Positions 21,164 to 32,442 of a DNA stretch of 64,000 nucleotides are shown piece by piece. The notes below the pieces were generated by a model. The model did no database searches, was not told where the DNA came from, and was given only the letters and a program-made list of their open reading frames with translations. Each line of letters starts with the position of its first letter. Position 1 is the stretch's first letter. The position numbers and the translations under genes were made by a program. Source of the DNA: Isoetes taiwanensis. Taxonomy: Eukaryota > Streptophyta > Lycopodiopsida > Isoetales > Isoetaceae. The DNA lies in contig JAJEKV010000017.1 of NCBI GenBank assembly GCA_021234155.1, positions 12,963,525 through 13,027,524 on the forward strand. The letters are read 5' to 3'.

Positions 21164-23692
21164 ATGGCTGTGGAAGTGGGATCTCTGGACGCCCCTGCCA
21201 AGCCTGATCATCAACATGTCATACAAGAGCAGCTCCAACAAATCGAATACTGCATCAACGACAGTCCATCATGGGGTCCGTCTCTTTCTTCTGCCTTTGA
21301 AATTTTTGGCTGCGACACTATTTTTTGATCCGTCTTTCTTTTATCTTTGTTGGCAGTGGAGACATTTTTCTTGGGTTTCCAGCATTATCTCACAATGCTG
21401 GGCACAAACGTCTTAATTCCGACCCTCCTTGTTCCGGAGATGGGAGGCAGTGATGTAAGTATTTTCTTGAACTAGGTATGTGGGCAAATGGTGAAGGATT
21501 TGCTTATACTTTATGGCAGATAGAGAGAGCACAAGTGATTCAAACGCTGTTGTTTGTGAGTGGAATAAACACTTTTGCACAGACATTCCTGGGAACGCGC
21601 TTGCCCGTTGTAGAGAGCGGTTCATATGCGTTTGTAATTCCCATTTTGACAATTTGTAGGTCTCATCAATTGCACACTATAGTTGATGAACATGAGGTAC
21701 ATTTTATTTCTTCAACTTGCATCTTTTGTTTTGATTTCGTCATATTTATTCCGTGTTGTGTGACTCTATACTTACAGAGATTTGTGCATACCATGCGTGC
21801 CATTCAAGGGGCCTTAATTTGCTCTTCTGCTATCCAAATTGCCCTAGGCTTCAGTGGAATGTGGGGAGTTTTCTGCAGGTTAGTCCCTCTTCTAGGCATG
21901 ATCACTTTCCTTATCTATCTATGAAGAACTTGACTAATTAACCATCAGGTTCATGAATCCGCTCACAATTTCCCCAATAATTCTGCTTGCGGGCCTCGGT
22001 TTATACGAACATGCATTTCCAGCAGTAAATTTTCTTCTTGGTTGCAATCTGCACATTTAGTGAATTTAACGTATACTAATAGGTGGTAAATCACAGGTTG
22101 GTCAATGCATTCAAATTGGAATTCCACAAATCTTGGTGGTAATCATGTTTAGCCAGGTAAGAAAATTTGAAAAGAAAAAGCAAGCTGAAGAGAACTTTCT
22201 AATATTTTAATCTGTTCTTTGGACAGTATTTTAAATCAGTAAGAGCAAGGAAGAAGATACCCATATTCGAAAGGTTTCCAATACTGTTGGGGGTAATTGT
22301 GACATGGGCATATGCACACTTATTAACTGTAAGTGGAGCATATAGGCATTCTAGCAGATTAGGAGCTGCCCACTGCAGAACAGATCGGTCTAATTTGATT
22401 GCATCGACGCCATGGTAAGTAAAACAAAAAAATTGTGAGGATTATATGGGCTTAATGGGGAATTAACAGGGTAAGGATACCGTATCCATTGGAATGGGGG
22501 GATCCCACATTCCGAGCGAGCCACGTATTTGGGATGATGGCAGGCGTTCTAGTCTCCCTAGCAGAGGTAATAAGAACAACCCCTTATTTGATTTGTTTTC
22601 TTTTTCTTAATTTGATGTTGGTTTGCTAAGATGCTGGTGTATTTAGTCCACCGGAACACTCTATGGAGCAGCCAGACTAGCCGGAACCACCCCTCCGCCA
22701 TCTTCTGTTCTAAGTCGAGGAATTGGATGGCAGGTATTTATTAGCTCCTTAATTACATCACATCTTACTTAAACCCTCAACCGAACTCCATGATTATTGT
22801 TTTCAGGGAATTGGAATCATGTTAAATGGCCTCTTTGGGACTCTCACTGGTTCTAGCATCTCTGTGTAAGATCAATATTCCCTCCCCTTTCTTATTCATC
22901 ATTCAATGCTTACATTCGTTTCATATGCAGAGAAAATGCAGGATTAGTTGGGCTTACAAGAATTGGCAGTAGACGAGCTGTTCAGATTTCTGCTGTATTA
23001 ATGATATTCTTCTCCTTGTTTGGTGAGAAAGCAGCAGTGTTAGACAATTTGTTTCTTGGTTTGATGACTAAAGCAAGGCTGCAATTTGTTCAGGAAAATT
23101 TGGTGCCATAATAGCTTCTATACCAGCTCCAATCTTTGCAGGAATATACTGCATTTTGTTTGGCGTTTTAGGTATATCTACTTTAAACCCTAAGTTAGGG
23201 CAAACAACATCTAACATTAAACATTGTGGTATTGTTGGGGAGCAGCATCAAGTGGATTGTCATACCTGCAATTTGTGAACCTAAACCTGCCGCGTAATCT
23301 TTTGATCCTTGGGTTTAGCATCTTCCTGGGGCTCTCTGTGCCAAGATATTTCAAAGACTTCACTATGGTTGCAGGACATGGTCCTGTTCACACCAATGCA
23401 CACTGGGTAAACACATTTATCTTGTAGCATTCATGTGAATTGTCCTAAACGTTGCTAACTTGATGCTTTCATTCCCTAGTTTGACGATCTGTTCAACACC
23501 ACATTTTCTTCGGGCTCGATGGTGGCTCTCATTGTGGGACTTACTCTTGACAACACTTTGAGAAAGAGAATAAGCAAAAAAGACGTGGGTGAAGGGTGGT
23601 GGCAAGGCTTTTTTAAATTTGGAGATGACATGAGAAGTGAGGAGTTTTTTAAACTTCCGTTCAACCTCAACAATTATTTCCCCCCTCCTTAA
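21164..23692 (+). CDS. Nucleobase-ascorbate transporter (NAT/NCS2 family), 14 exons
   Basis: Intact gene for a multi-pass membrane transporter of nucleobases such as xanthine, uracil or adenine. Exons as I read them: 21164-21275, 21357-21454, 21520-21696, 21778-21878, 21949-22024, 22097-22156, 22227-22414, 22470-22566, 22647-22733, 22807-22865, 22931-23022, 23094-23171, 23243-23406, 23480-23692. All junctions are GT-AG and phases agree, giving 533 residues, normal for plant NATs (about 520-540). Family marks: the QH motif [17 protein letters not shown] in exon 2, [14 protein letters not shown] in exon 3, and the signature [14 protein letters not shown] in exon 11. The start is [11 protein letters not shown]; no other in-frame ATG fits. 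All 13 introns are only 55-81 bp. The tail ends FPPP. Substrate cannot be read from sequence. NAT is a family call, not a numbered orthologue. Confidence 0.93.
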
Positions 23693-23978
23693 TTTCAAAA
23701 AGTACCATTCTTTTGAAGTAAAAATGATGTGATCATAAACATCCCTTTTTTCTTCTCTCGTGAAACACACAACAACCTTATCCAACTTGAATCCATTTAC
23801 ATTTGGGGATTTTATTACAATGTATTGCCTTCATAAGAAAAATTTCTATTTGTTTACCAAACCATGTGTCTTTAAGAGTTGCTAATGCTTGAGGATGGAA
23901 ATGAGAGGAGATTAAATGAATTAAAATTAATATGCTTCTTAATTATTCTATATATATGGTCTCTTGTCAAATGAGCAA

Positions 23979-24487
23979 TGTTGGAGTCTTGTATGAGCCT
24001 CATATCTAGAAAGTGGGAGTTATAGAATGGAAATTTAGCGTTTGATCTTCAACATATTATGCAAATATCTACCACGCACACTCGAGTGCCAAGTGGCGCT
24101 CCCCAGGCATGTAAAGGTGCAAGCATGCATGGCTACCGGCATGTAAAGGTGCAAGCATGCATGGCTACCAAATGGAAAACTGCTTGGATGCATGCCAAGG
24201 GGTAATCATGCATTCATATTCATGCCTATATAAGCCAAATCTGAGAAGTCACACAAAACAAGTATGAGATCCTTCGTTAGTTCTTGCTCTCTTGATTTTA
24301 TACGCCAGTCTTGAGCTTCTAGCTCTTGTGCTTGTACCTATACTTACTTTGAGCTTATTTACTTGTATCCTATCATTATATCATCTCCAATATTTTCTTG
24401 ATATTCTTTATGGATTGCCTTGGGTATTTCTCTTGTTTTCTCGTATATTCAAGAAGAGGTTCTAGTTCAATCTATCTTGGGCTAACA
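23979..24487 (+). repeat. Probable solo LTR
   Basis: A 509-bp block starts TGTTGGAG and ends GGCTAACA, near-complementary borders of the TG...CA type. It contains a TATATAAG box near 24225, followed by T-rich leader-like sequence. The flanking pentamers AGCAA and AGAAA match at four of five positions, a weak target duplication. No internal retrotransposon domain adjoins. A 32-bp tandem duplication lies inside it. Confidence 0.4.
24106..24169. repeat. Tandem duplication, 32 bp x 2
   Basis: GGCATGTAAAGGTGCAAGCA plus GCATGGCTACC occurs twice without change at 24106 and 24138. Confidence 0.9.
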
Positions 24488-24612
24488 AGAAATATGCAAA
24501 GACATCAAAGATAGACGATATAATATAGGCAGAATACAAGTACACAAGTCTAAAGGGCAAACAAGAGAAGGAAAACAAAAGCTAGAAAGCTCAAGACTAA
24601 CATGCAAGACTA

Positions 24613-26290
24613 AGAATGAGAATGAGAATGAGAATGATTTTTTATCGTCCACTGAGGCCAATCGGCCTATGGGACCCATAAGGAGCGCAGCAAACTTATT
24701 ACTGTCCGGGTTAAAAAAAACCCCGCCCCGAAGGGTTTTCGAGGGAAAAACCGTGGCAGTAATAAGAATGCTGTCAAACTGTACAAGTATACATCAATGT
24801 TTATATACATGTCAAGTGTGTGCCAGAGGACATAGCTGATCTCGCATGTCCATAACCTCCTGAAGATATGATCCCAGCACCCGTACGGATGCTGTGCTCA
24901 ATGTTACATGTAACGGCTGGCCAGGCCTGACCAACTCAGCATATCGTGTCCGAATTTGATCATATGCTGGGCAACTTTGAAGGGTATGAGATTCATCCTC
25001 AATGACTCCCATTTGGCAGCATTGATGAGAGCTTGTCTGGCGTGGCTCACCAATCCATCCGCTTTGTCTCAATTCAAGATGATGTCCCCTGTGCGAATGG
25101 AGGCAATGAGTCTGCGCGCTTTTCATGGGCAAGTGGGTGCGCAGTAGCATTGCGGGCCTCATTCCAATGTGGGATTTATGTGGCGCCGGTAGTGTCTTTG
25201 TCTTGACTGTTCAAGGGCATTGGCATCCCAAAGCTTGCCGAGGAAGCAATCGTCAAGATATTGCCTCAAGCTATGGCGATCGCCTCTGTTTGCACATGTA
25301 TGCACACGTGCTCTGCACATTCCATCTAGCCAACCATTGAGCTCTCTTTTCCCTCCAAAGAAGGCCTTGGTGGCTGCATGCTCCATTTGCCATGATATAA
25401 GCTAGTTTAGGGAGGCGAGCATCGCCCATATTGACCACCTTCGAAAATAGACAACGTGGCGATCAAGGGCAGCCCTCTGAAGAGGCAAGAATCCTGTCTC
25501 CTGCGGTAGAATTTGATATGGGACCGTGGACTTCACCCCTAGTGCTTTCGTACTAAGAAGGCTTTCGGACTGCTCCAAGTCATTCAAAGTAGCAAGTGAT
25601 ACTCTTGGGCCCCATACTTCCACCCCGTATAAAAGGACAGGGCTCCACTAAGACCTTGAACAGTGGATGATGGGCCCAATCATACAACTCCGCTCTATGA
25701 CTATTGTTTTGCATTGCATATAGTGCCTTCCAGCCTGCCGTCACTCGTAGCCGTATGGATGTGTCCCAGTGCATAGTAGAAGGAAACTCCACTCCCAAAT
25801 ATTTGTATGTGGATGCAACTTCCACATTTTGGCCTCGGTAACTGAAGGAGGGGACCCTCGGCTGACGTGAAGATGATATGAAAACCACCTTAGTCTTGGC
25901 CAGGTTGACGCGCATATCAGTCGCTTGGCAGAATGTGTCCAGGGCATCGAGATGTCGTTGCATGTCTGCTGGTGTGTAAGCTAGGAGGTCCACATCATCA
26001 GCATATATTAACTGTCTGATGATCTGATAGAGAAGGTGAGCTCCATCGCCCCCATTATCAGCAAGCCAGCTCTCCAATTGATCAATGTAAAGCCCAAACA
26101 ATGTTGGGGAGAGAGGGCATCCCTGACGAACCCCGATACTGCTATCAAATGGTTGGCTTGTCTGCTGCAACCGACCCGAGCATCTTTCGTATAGCCTGTA
26201 CACTGCATTCTGCAAATCTACAGGAACCCCCAGCTGTTGTAGTCTTGCCCATAGTTTTTCTCGAGGCACAGTGTCAAAGAGAGGAAGAAT
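24613..26290 (-). mobile_element. LINE family 2, 5'-truncated, reverse transcriptase and C-terminal domain
   Basis: Minus-strand non-LTR retrotransposon. The first frame (26290-25620) begins inside RT at FDTVPREKLWARL. It carries RQGCPLSPTLFGLYID and the catalytic LIYADDVDLLAY, and then LAKTKVVFIS and YKYLGVEF of the thumb. Frames 25386-25159 and 25162-24812 cover the connector and the C-terminal zinc-like motif (CCQMGVIEDESHTLQSC). The 3' end carries a hexamer microsatellite, (ATTCTC)n on the minus strand, at about 24613-24635. Frameshifts and a stop break the polyprotein. No 5' region or endonuclease is present. It shares its 3' untranslated region with the copy at 11.5-12.2 kb. Confidence 0.88.
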
Positions 26291-27570
26291 TAGCAAAAGA
26301 GTTTATGGTGGCATTTTTGGAATGGTTTTGTACAACCTCAATCTTGCCATATATGTCAAGAGCATGGAATCCATGATGCCACATGGCACACATGTTGTTT
26401 GCAACTTGACGGGTTTCAACTATTGCCACTTTGAATGCATAGATGAGCACCACTTGGCAAGTGCAGGCATTATAGGTATTTGAGATGATATAATTCAATG
26501 ATCAAATCCTATTTGTCCTGCATTGTTTAAGTTGGGGGTCTTCTCATTGCCTCAATCTAGTGCCTTAATGTTGTGCATTAAGCCTATTTTGGTAAGTTGA
26601 ACAAAGTCAAGTTTGATAAATGTGAAGTATATTAGGTCTTGCATAAACTCAAAATAGATTAGATAATGAAAGGTGGTTTAAATACAAGATATATATTTTG
26701 ATAGGTACAATATGTCTTAAAAATTAGAGTTAAACAACATGCTCAATTTCACAGTCTTGTATCGCAATCCACTTATTTCTATTTATATATCAGATTCTGA
26801 TTAGTATAGCAAACTGCTATATGGCACACACATTTACCACCTTAGCCATAGTTTATTAATTTGGTGTCAATTTAGATGAAATTACGGATTTGGAAAGCCC
26901 TTTCAAAAACCTTTTGGTGATGTTTGGCTACTAAGATTTGGTACAAGTTTACCTAAATTAATCATTTCATATGAGGAAGGATGCGTGAAACAAAATATAG
27001 GATCACCTTGTGGGTGATTCAAATTTGCTACTTGATTGCAACACGAATCCTATGCATTGTTAGAGTTTGATGTGGGAATCTTGAAGATTTATGGAGCAAG
27101 GAATCCGAGGATTAAAGGTTATCAAGCTCGAGGTGCATAATAGATTTGTATCTGAAAAAAAGCTAGTCTTCCTTTGTGACAACCAACGAGATTGGTTGTG
27201 AGAAATATACTAGCAATATCAAGCAGCCATTTCTTGCAACAAGCAGAACTTTCAAATCGCTTCCAGTGAATGACACATACCCAGCCAAGAATAGCTGCCC
27301 ATATGCGCCCTCGCTATCTGCGCCTTCCCCATCTGCTGCCCACGTGAAGACCAACAGTTCCGACAAACAGAAGCCCAGATTCGAGCCCTACCCTATTTGG
27401 AATCCAGGGTGCCAACATCACCTTCTACGATATTTCTATACGAATACCAACAACAACCATGCCAAATCTTAAGTTATATTCCTGCCCTTTCTGATTTCGG
27501 CCAGGTTATGGAATACCTTTAGACCTTTAGGCCTATTATAGAAATGCACCTAATATAAGTACTATTGTAT
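26291..27570. other. Intergenic, no recognised feature
   Basis: Short frames only, none with a domain. The last part may contain the 5' untranslated portion of the retrocopy that starts coding at 27631, but its 5' border could not be placed. Confidence 0.35.
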
Positions 27571-27630
27571 GGTTAACATGTGATCAGCCAGACTGCAAAG
27601 CAAGTAGATCTAGGCCATCCACAAGGCGCC

Positions 27631-30164
27631 ATGTTGAAGTTCCTTAAGGATGTAGTAGTTGGTTCCGGTGGTGTTCTCAAGGATCTACCTTACAATATCA
27701 GGAACCCTTACTCTATATGCTGGGGATCGTGGAAACACTACCATGGTATCTCTAAGGAGAATTCCTCTCCAATATCAATATTTGTCTTTCAAGCAACCAA
27801 CGCACAAGATGGCCGGCTTACTGCTGCCAGAAATGGAGTGAAAAGGCTTCGCATAGTTCGTCATCCAAATGTTCTAGTTTATCTGCACAGCACAGAAATA
27901 GAGTTAACTGAAGGGGGCCAAATTAAGCTTACCATATATATGGTCACAGAACCTGTCATGCCTTTGGAGGAGAAGCTGAAGCAACTTAATCTTCAAGGTA
28001 GCTAACGGGACGAATATTATGCATGGGGTCTACACCAAATTAGCAAAGTTGTTAATTTCCTAAACAATGACTGCAAGCTTGTCCATAGAAATGTGTGTGC
28101 AACATCTGTTGTTGTGACTCCAACACTGGACTGGAAGCTATATGCATTTGATGTGCTGTCAGAGTTTGATGGTTCTAATTCTGATGCAAATGGCCCAATG
28201 CTTCCTCACGAGTGGTTGGTACTCAATACAAACCTCTAGAGCTTGTGAAGAGCGAATGGGCCCTGGATTCTTGGGGTCTTGGCTGTTTAATATATGAGTT
28301 ATTCGCGGGAATGAAATTACTGAAATCAGAAGAACTTCAAAATACGTCATCGATTCCAACGAGTTTGCTTTCAGATTATCAGCGACTTTTAAGTTCTACA
28401 CCTTCAAGACATTTGAATTCATCCAACTTGATAGAAAACAGTGGATTTTTTCATAACAAGCTGGTCGAAAAATCAATTTATGGAGGTCTTTAACTTGAAG
28501 GATAGTGTGGAAAAAGACTCATTCTTTCGCAAGCTAACAAACCTTTCCGAACAGCTTTCGCAGGAAATTATGTTTAAAAAGCTGCTTTCGATGCTTGCGG
28601 CAGCTTTGGAGTTTGGATCGGCATCTTCGAGCATTGGGTCCCCTTTTGAAGATGGGGTCGTGGCTTTCTCAGGAGGAACTTATTTCTAAGGTTCTCCCTG
28701 CTGCAGTAAAGCTTTTTGCATCCAGTGATCGTGCCATCCGTGTAGGGCTTCTTCAAAATATTGAATAATTTGGTCCTGCTTTGTCAAATCAGGTTGTTGA
28801 TGAACAGATCTTCTCGCATATCGCAACTGGTTTTTCTGATTCCTCTGCGTTTCTTCATGAGACATTGAAGTCAATGTCGATACTTGCTCCGAAGCTTTCC
28901 CAGCGGACATTAACTACATCACTTCTGAAATATCTAAACAAGTTATAGGTTGACAAAGAACCAGCAATTAGAACAAATACAACAATATTGGTGGGCAATA
29001 TTGCAACGCATCTGAATGAATCCACAAGGAAAAGAGTCCTGATTAATGCCTTTAGCCGAGCCCTTCGTGATGGTTTTAGTCCAGCAAAAAGTGCAGGTAT
29101 TATGGCCTTTTCTACGACCAGTGAATACTATGATGTGATTGAAATTGCAACACGAATTTTGCCAAGTCTTGTTGTGCTCACAATTGATGCAGACAGTGAT
29201 GTGAGAACGAAAGCATTTGAAGCAACGAATGCATTTCTTCAGCTGGTCCAACAATACCATTCTAATCTGGAAAATGGGGAATCAATAACAAGTGCTACAG
29301 CTGCCACAACTAGATCAGACAGTTTATTAGGTTAGACAGTAACCTCTATTACACACAAAAACAAGGGAATGGATATAGCAGCAACAGTCCCCATGAGTAT
29401 ACATCCAGCATAGGCAGCTGTTGCTACAATATCTCCAAGCACTCCTGATCAACAAGCAATTTTTGCCTCATCAAGCCAGTTCGATATTCTGCCATTGGAG
29501 ACATCAAGTGATGGGTGGGGTGATGCTGAAGATAATGGGGGCATTGAAAAGGCAGAATCAATCAATCCTCTCTCCAGATTGCAAGTTGCGCAGCAGCAAC
29601 CTATTGTTTCTGTAAAATCAGTAGCAAGTGGCCCAAAGGCATTCCAAACAGGTGCAGGCAATGTAGAAACTAATAAAGTAGAACAAAGTGTCGAGAACTG
29701 GGGTAATGATGATGATCCATGGGCTGAAATTGCTGCTCCCCCACCACCAACAAAGGCTAAACCATTATCTTCTATAACCAACAAGGTTGGAGGTGCTCCA
29801 AAGGCACGACAAGCACAACACATTTCATTGGGACAACATGTTTCTTTAGAGTCTGTTTTAGGATCTTCAGGTACAGGAAGAGGAAGGGGCAAAGCTGCCC
29901 CAATGAAACTAGGTGCACAACGTGTGCAGAGGACTTCTGACTTCTAAATCTCCATATTGGCTTGGTTGATTATGGAAGCATTCTCTCTGTTGTATTGTAA
30001 CATAATTGCTGCAACCATTTCTGAGTTGTTTATAGCTGCTGTTATGCTCTATTCTTTGACAAATCCAGTTGATTTGCATCTTGGGCAAGGAAGAACATGT
30101 ACATTTACATTTTATAAAATAAAAACTTGGTCTAATGTTCAGAAAAAAAAAAAAAAAAAAAAAA
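27631..30164 (+). pseudogene. Processed pseudogene of an SCY1-like (CTEX-type) pseudokinase
   Basis: An intronless copy of a plant SCY1-like protein, a kinase-fold HEAT-repeat protein of vesicle trafficking. Pieces in order: MLKFLKDVV and NGVKRLRIVRHPNVL of the kinase-like N-lobe (27631-28005); after a TAA, HQISKVVNFLNNDCKLVH and TLDWKLYAFDVLSEFDG; after a frameshift, DSWGLGCLIYELFAG; DYQRLLSS; then NLKDSVEKDSFFRKL and HEAT-repeat text such as ALEFGSAS, INAFSRALRD and LVVLTIDADSDVR. The Trp/Asp-rich tail (DDDPWAEIAAPPPP) ends in a GRGRGK and LGAQRVQRTSDF terminus at 29946. At least four stops and several frameshifts disrupt it. About 200 bp of 3' untranslated sequence and a 22-base poly(A) run (30143-30164) follow. 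No intron plus a poly(A) tail means retroposition of an mRNA. The functional parent is not in this window. Target duplications were not found. Confidence 0.92.
30143..30164 (+). repeat. Poly(A) tract ending the SCY1-like retrocopy
   Basis: 22 consecutive A residues about 200 bp after the stop codon of the retrocopy, with no A-rich context before it. Confidence 0.9.
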
Positions 30165-30690
30165 CCTTTAAAATCTGTCACCAGACTTTTAGACTCGATG
30201 CATCTTTGCAAGAAACCATCAAGACTTCAATATGCAGCCCTAAGCCTAATCAGGTGTCTTAGACTTAGGCCATGAACTGGTTATAGCATTTAAACTGTAT
30301 CATATGAACAGTAGACAGATCATCCAATATCGGCTGCAAAACAAGTAGTACAAGTTCCATAAATGTAATACAGAAGATATACTTTTCAAACTTTACTCCA
30401 GAGGAATTCATTTCCAGTGACTGCAAGCCATGCATCGTTTGAATTCTAAACCATGTAACGGTTACATTTTTATTATCATGAGAGCTCACCTATACAATAA
30501 ACTTTATAAGCATAACTTTCCATTTATACAAGTGGCACATTATTCTGTTCAGGTTCGGATAACAAATAAGATTAGAGAAATCCATGAGCCTTTGTGATCT
30601 TGTAGCACTTCACATTTAAAGCCAAAACACATAATATGGAATGAAAAATTCTGTTACCATAATCCAGCACTTGTGTGCATGAATATATCA
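30165..30690. other. No recognised feature
   Basis: AT-rich sequence flanking the retrocopy. A minus-strand frame (30489-30265) shows no domain. Confidence 0.3.
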
Positions 30691-30830
30691 AAATAATTGA
30701 GCCGTTTTCCATTGATGTGCAGCATCCCATTCGTCCATATTAATCTCAAGCTTTATCTTCATTCTCCTAGCGCTAGAAGAAACCTTAAATGACAAAAGAC
30801 GACAAGGAGAGGAGAGAACCGGTACCTGCA
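30690..30830 (-). CDS. Possible small exon downstream of hairpin copy 2
   Basis: On the minus strand, right after CTGCAG, an open stretch includes MKIKLEINMDEWDAAHQW and ends at a TGA near 30695. The DNA just after the GTAC resembles the same position at 10 kb (TCTCCT and TTTTG at matching spacing). So the two hairpins sit in paralogous segments. If CAG|GTAC is a donor rather than an acceptor, this is intron and not coding. Confidence 0.25.
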
Positions 30831-30856
30831 GCCAATTGATAAGGGTAAAGATGCAA

Positions 30857-30920
30857 GGGCCAAAAGGTACAATGGTGTCTCTCAGCGTTTAGCCTTTCAC
30901 ACCTTGTAACCTTTTGCCCT
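30857..30920 (-). ncRNA. Candidate miRNA-type hairpin, copy 2
   Basis: On the minus strand a 5' arm (GGGCAAAAGGTTACAAGGTG, 30920-30901) pairs with the 3' arm (CACCATTGTACCTTTTGGCC at 30877-30858, then C) with small bulges and a loop of about 20 nt. The 3' arm matches copy 1 at about 20 of 22 positions including the flank, while the loops differ. That is the pattern expected when one arm is the functional small RNA. No family recognised. Confidence 0.45.
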
Positions 30921-31660
30921 GAGTTAGTCCTAGATCTAGAAGAATAATAAGTGTCCATTATATAAAAGCCCAGTGACGGTTACTGAAATTCATCAAATGG
31001 TGTTAAACTAGCAGAATAAATCAGAGCATTATTTCTCGGTACAAAGCAGATAAGGTCAATCATAATGGCCATCATCCAAACCACCTATTCAATCATCATT
31101 TTCTCTGTTACTAAAGCAGATGCCCAAATTATGACTTAAACAAATCTTGCATCATAATGAAGAGCAGATGCCCAAATTATGACTTAAACAAATCTTGCAT
31201 CATAATGATAATCTAGGTTATTACCTCCTCTGCAGAAACCTGTTCAAACACCTTAATTCAGGGACAATGCCAAGGCCATTTTCTAGAGAAGAAGTGCATT
31301 TAGCATATTACATCTAATTTTTATTCACGTAGTATGTTTTTGTACAGCTCTCTACGTTGTACAATATGTAAAATAAAAACTCATGACTGCCTCAACTAGC
31401 AGAAATCTATTATTGAACTCAGATCTAAAACTTGAATGAAATTAATTTAAATAGCTACTGAAAAATGTCTCATACACAGGATAAAACCTGAATATCTTGT
31501 GCTCCAGGCAGGATTCCACGCTGTTGCTTAGGGATAGCTCCAGAATCTCACATTATTGTTCAGCCATAGCTCCAGAATCTTGAATTTCTTGTTAGTAAGA
31601 CTACTATTCTGGTCATGCCTTTGGATAAACCAGAGTGCCAAAAGAAAATCCTCTTCATAC
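30921..31660. other. AT-rich, with a short direct repeat
   Basis: GCAGATGCCCAAATTATGAC plus following bases occurs at 31108 and 31154 (46-bp unit). A second short repeat, around ATAGCTCCAGAATCT, lies at 31536 and 31566. No gene recognised. Confidence 0.4.
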
Positions 31661-31673
31661 AGGCGGCCAAAGT

Positions 31674-31946
31674 CTACTCTGGAATGAGTTCTCTGCATCG
31701 TAACTTCATACTTAAATCATCTAGAAGAGCCGGATTTATGTTATTTATGTGGAGCTCTAGACTGTGTACCTGCCGGGTTCTTGGTCTGCACATGCCCTTA
31801 AGCAGGTCGAATTCTGTTGCATGCAAAAATCCAGATGTAATTCTTACCATTAATTTCAAGAAATAAGTATGAGCTGTTTGCTTTCGATAAATATCCATAG
31901 CTCCGTCTACAGCATTTTTTGACGGAACCCTAAACATGTCCGGCAA
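31674..31946 (-). CDS. Hypothetical small protein or first exon
   Basis: 90-codon minus-strand frame starting MPDMFRVPSKNAVDGAMDIY. A good splice donor (ATG|GTAAGA) sits after about 33 codons, so the true exon may end near 31850. No family recognised. It lies about 1 kb upstream of hairpin copy 2 on the same strand and may belong to the same transcript. Confidence 0.3.
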   Translation of the reverse strand: MPDMFRVPSKNAVDGAMDIYRKQTAHTYFLKLMVRITSGFLHATEFDLLKGMCRPRTRQVHSLELHINNINPALLDDLSMKLRCRELIPE

Positions 31947-32292
31947 CCCTAACGAATCTTTTCCGATATTCTAGTTTTCACAAACATTTGCCTCTATTTT
32001 TCTAAGGTTAGAAAATAACGTTTCTATCTATCAATTTTATTTGCCATCTACCATATCACAAGTTCTCACGCAAAATCTGCTTGAGAAAATGCAGATATAT
32101 GGTTAATGCATAAAAGTATTTCAGATTTTTACAGCTAGTTATCATCATTAATATAAGGTCCATTCATAATACCCAGTCATCTTAGATAGGTCACAAGATT
32201 ATACATGTGTTAGGGTTGTGATCCTATCCATGCCCAATCATATTAGCAACAGCATATTGTGGCCCGTACACCATAGTACCACAGGTCTAATA

Positions 32293-32309
32293 ATAAAAAA
32301 AAAAAAAAA
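32293..32309. repeat. Poly(A) run
   Basis: About 14 A residues near 32295-32309, preceded by TAATAAT. It could mark another retroposed sequence but nothing upstream is recognisable. Confidence 0.3.
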
Positions 32310-32442
32310 GGTGCCTCTCTAACTCTTGCTTATGTCACTATAAAGTGCCACTTAATTTCACTACATCTGCCAATTTCTACCACATTGGATTGAAGCAAGC
32401 AAAGTTTGAAGGATTGAGCAGGAGAATCAAGCAAAGTTTGAA

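Noticed and set aside
21478-21924. 148-codon plus-strand frame
   Set aside because: It reads through two introns of the NAT gene. The spliced model with GT-AG junctions gives the full transporter.
29495-29947. 150-codon frame as an independent gene
   Set aside because: It is the C-terminal tail of the SCY1-like retrocopy, continuous with broken upstream pieces and followed by its poly(A) tract.
27000-30200. Target-site duplication flanking the SCY1-like retrocopy
   Set aside because: I looked for the sequence after the A run (CCTTTAAAATCTG) upstream of 27631 and found no convincing match.
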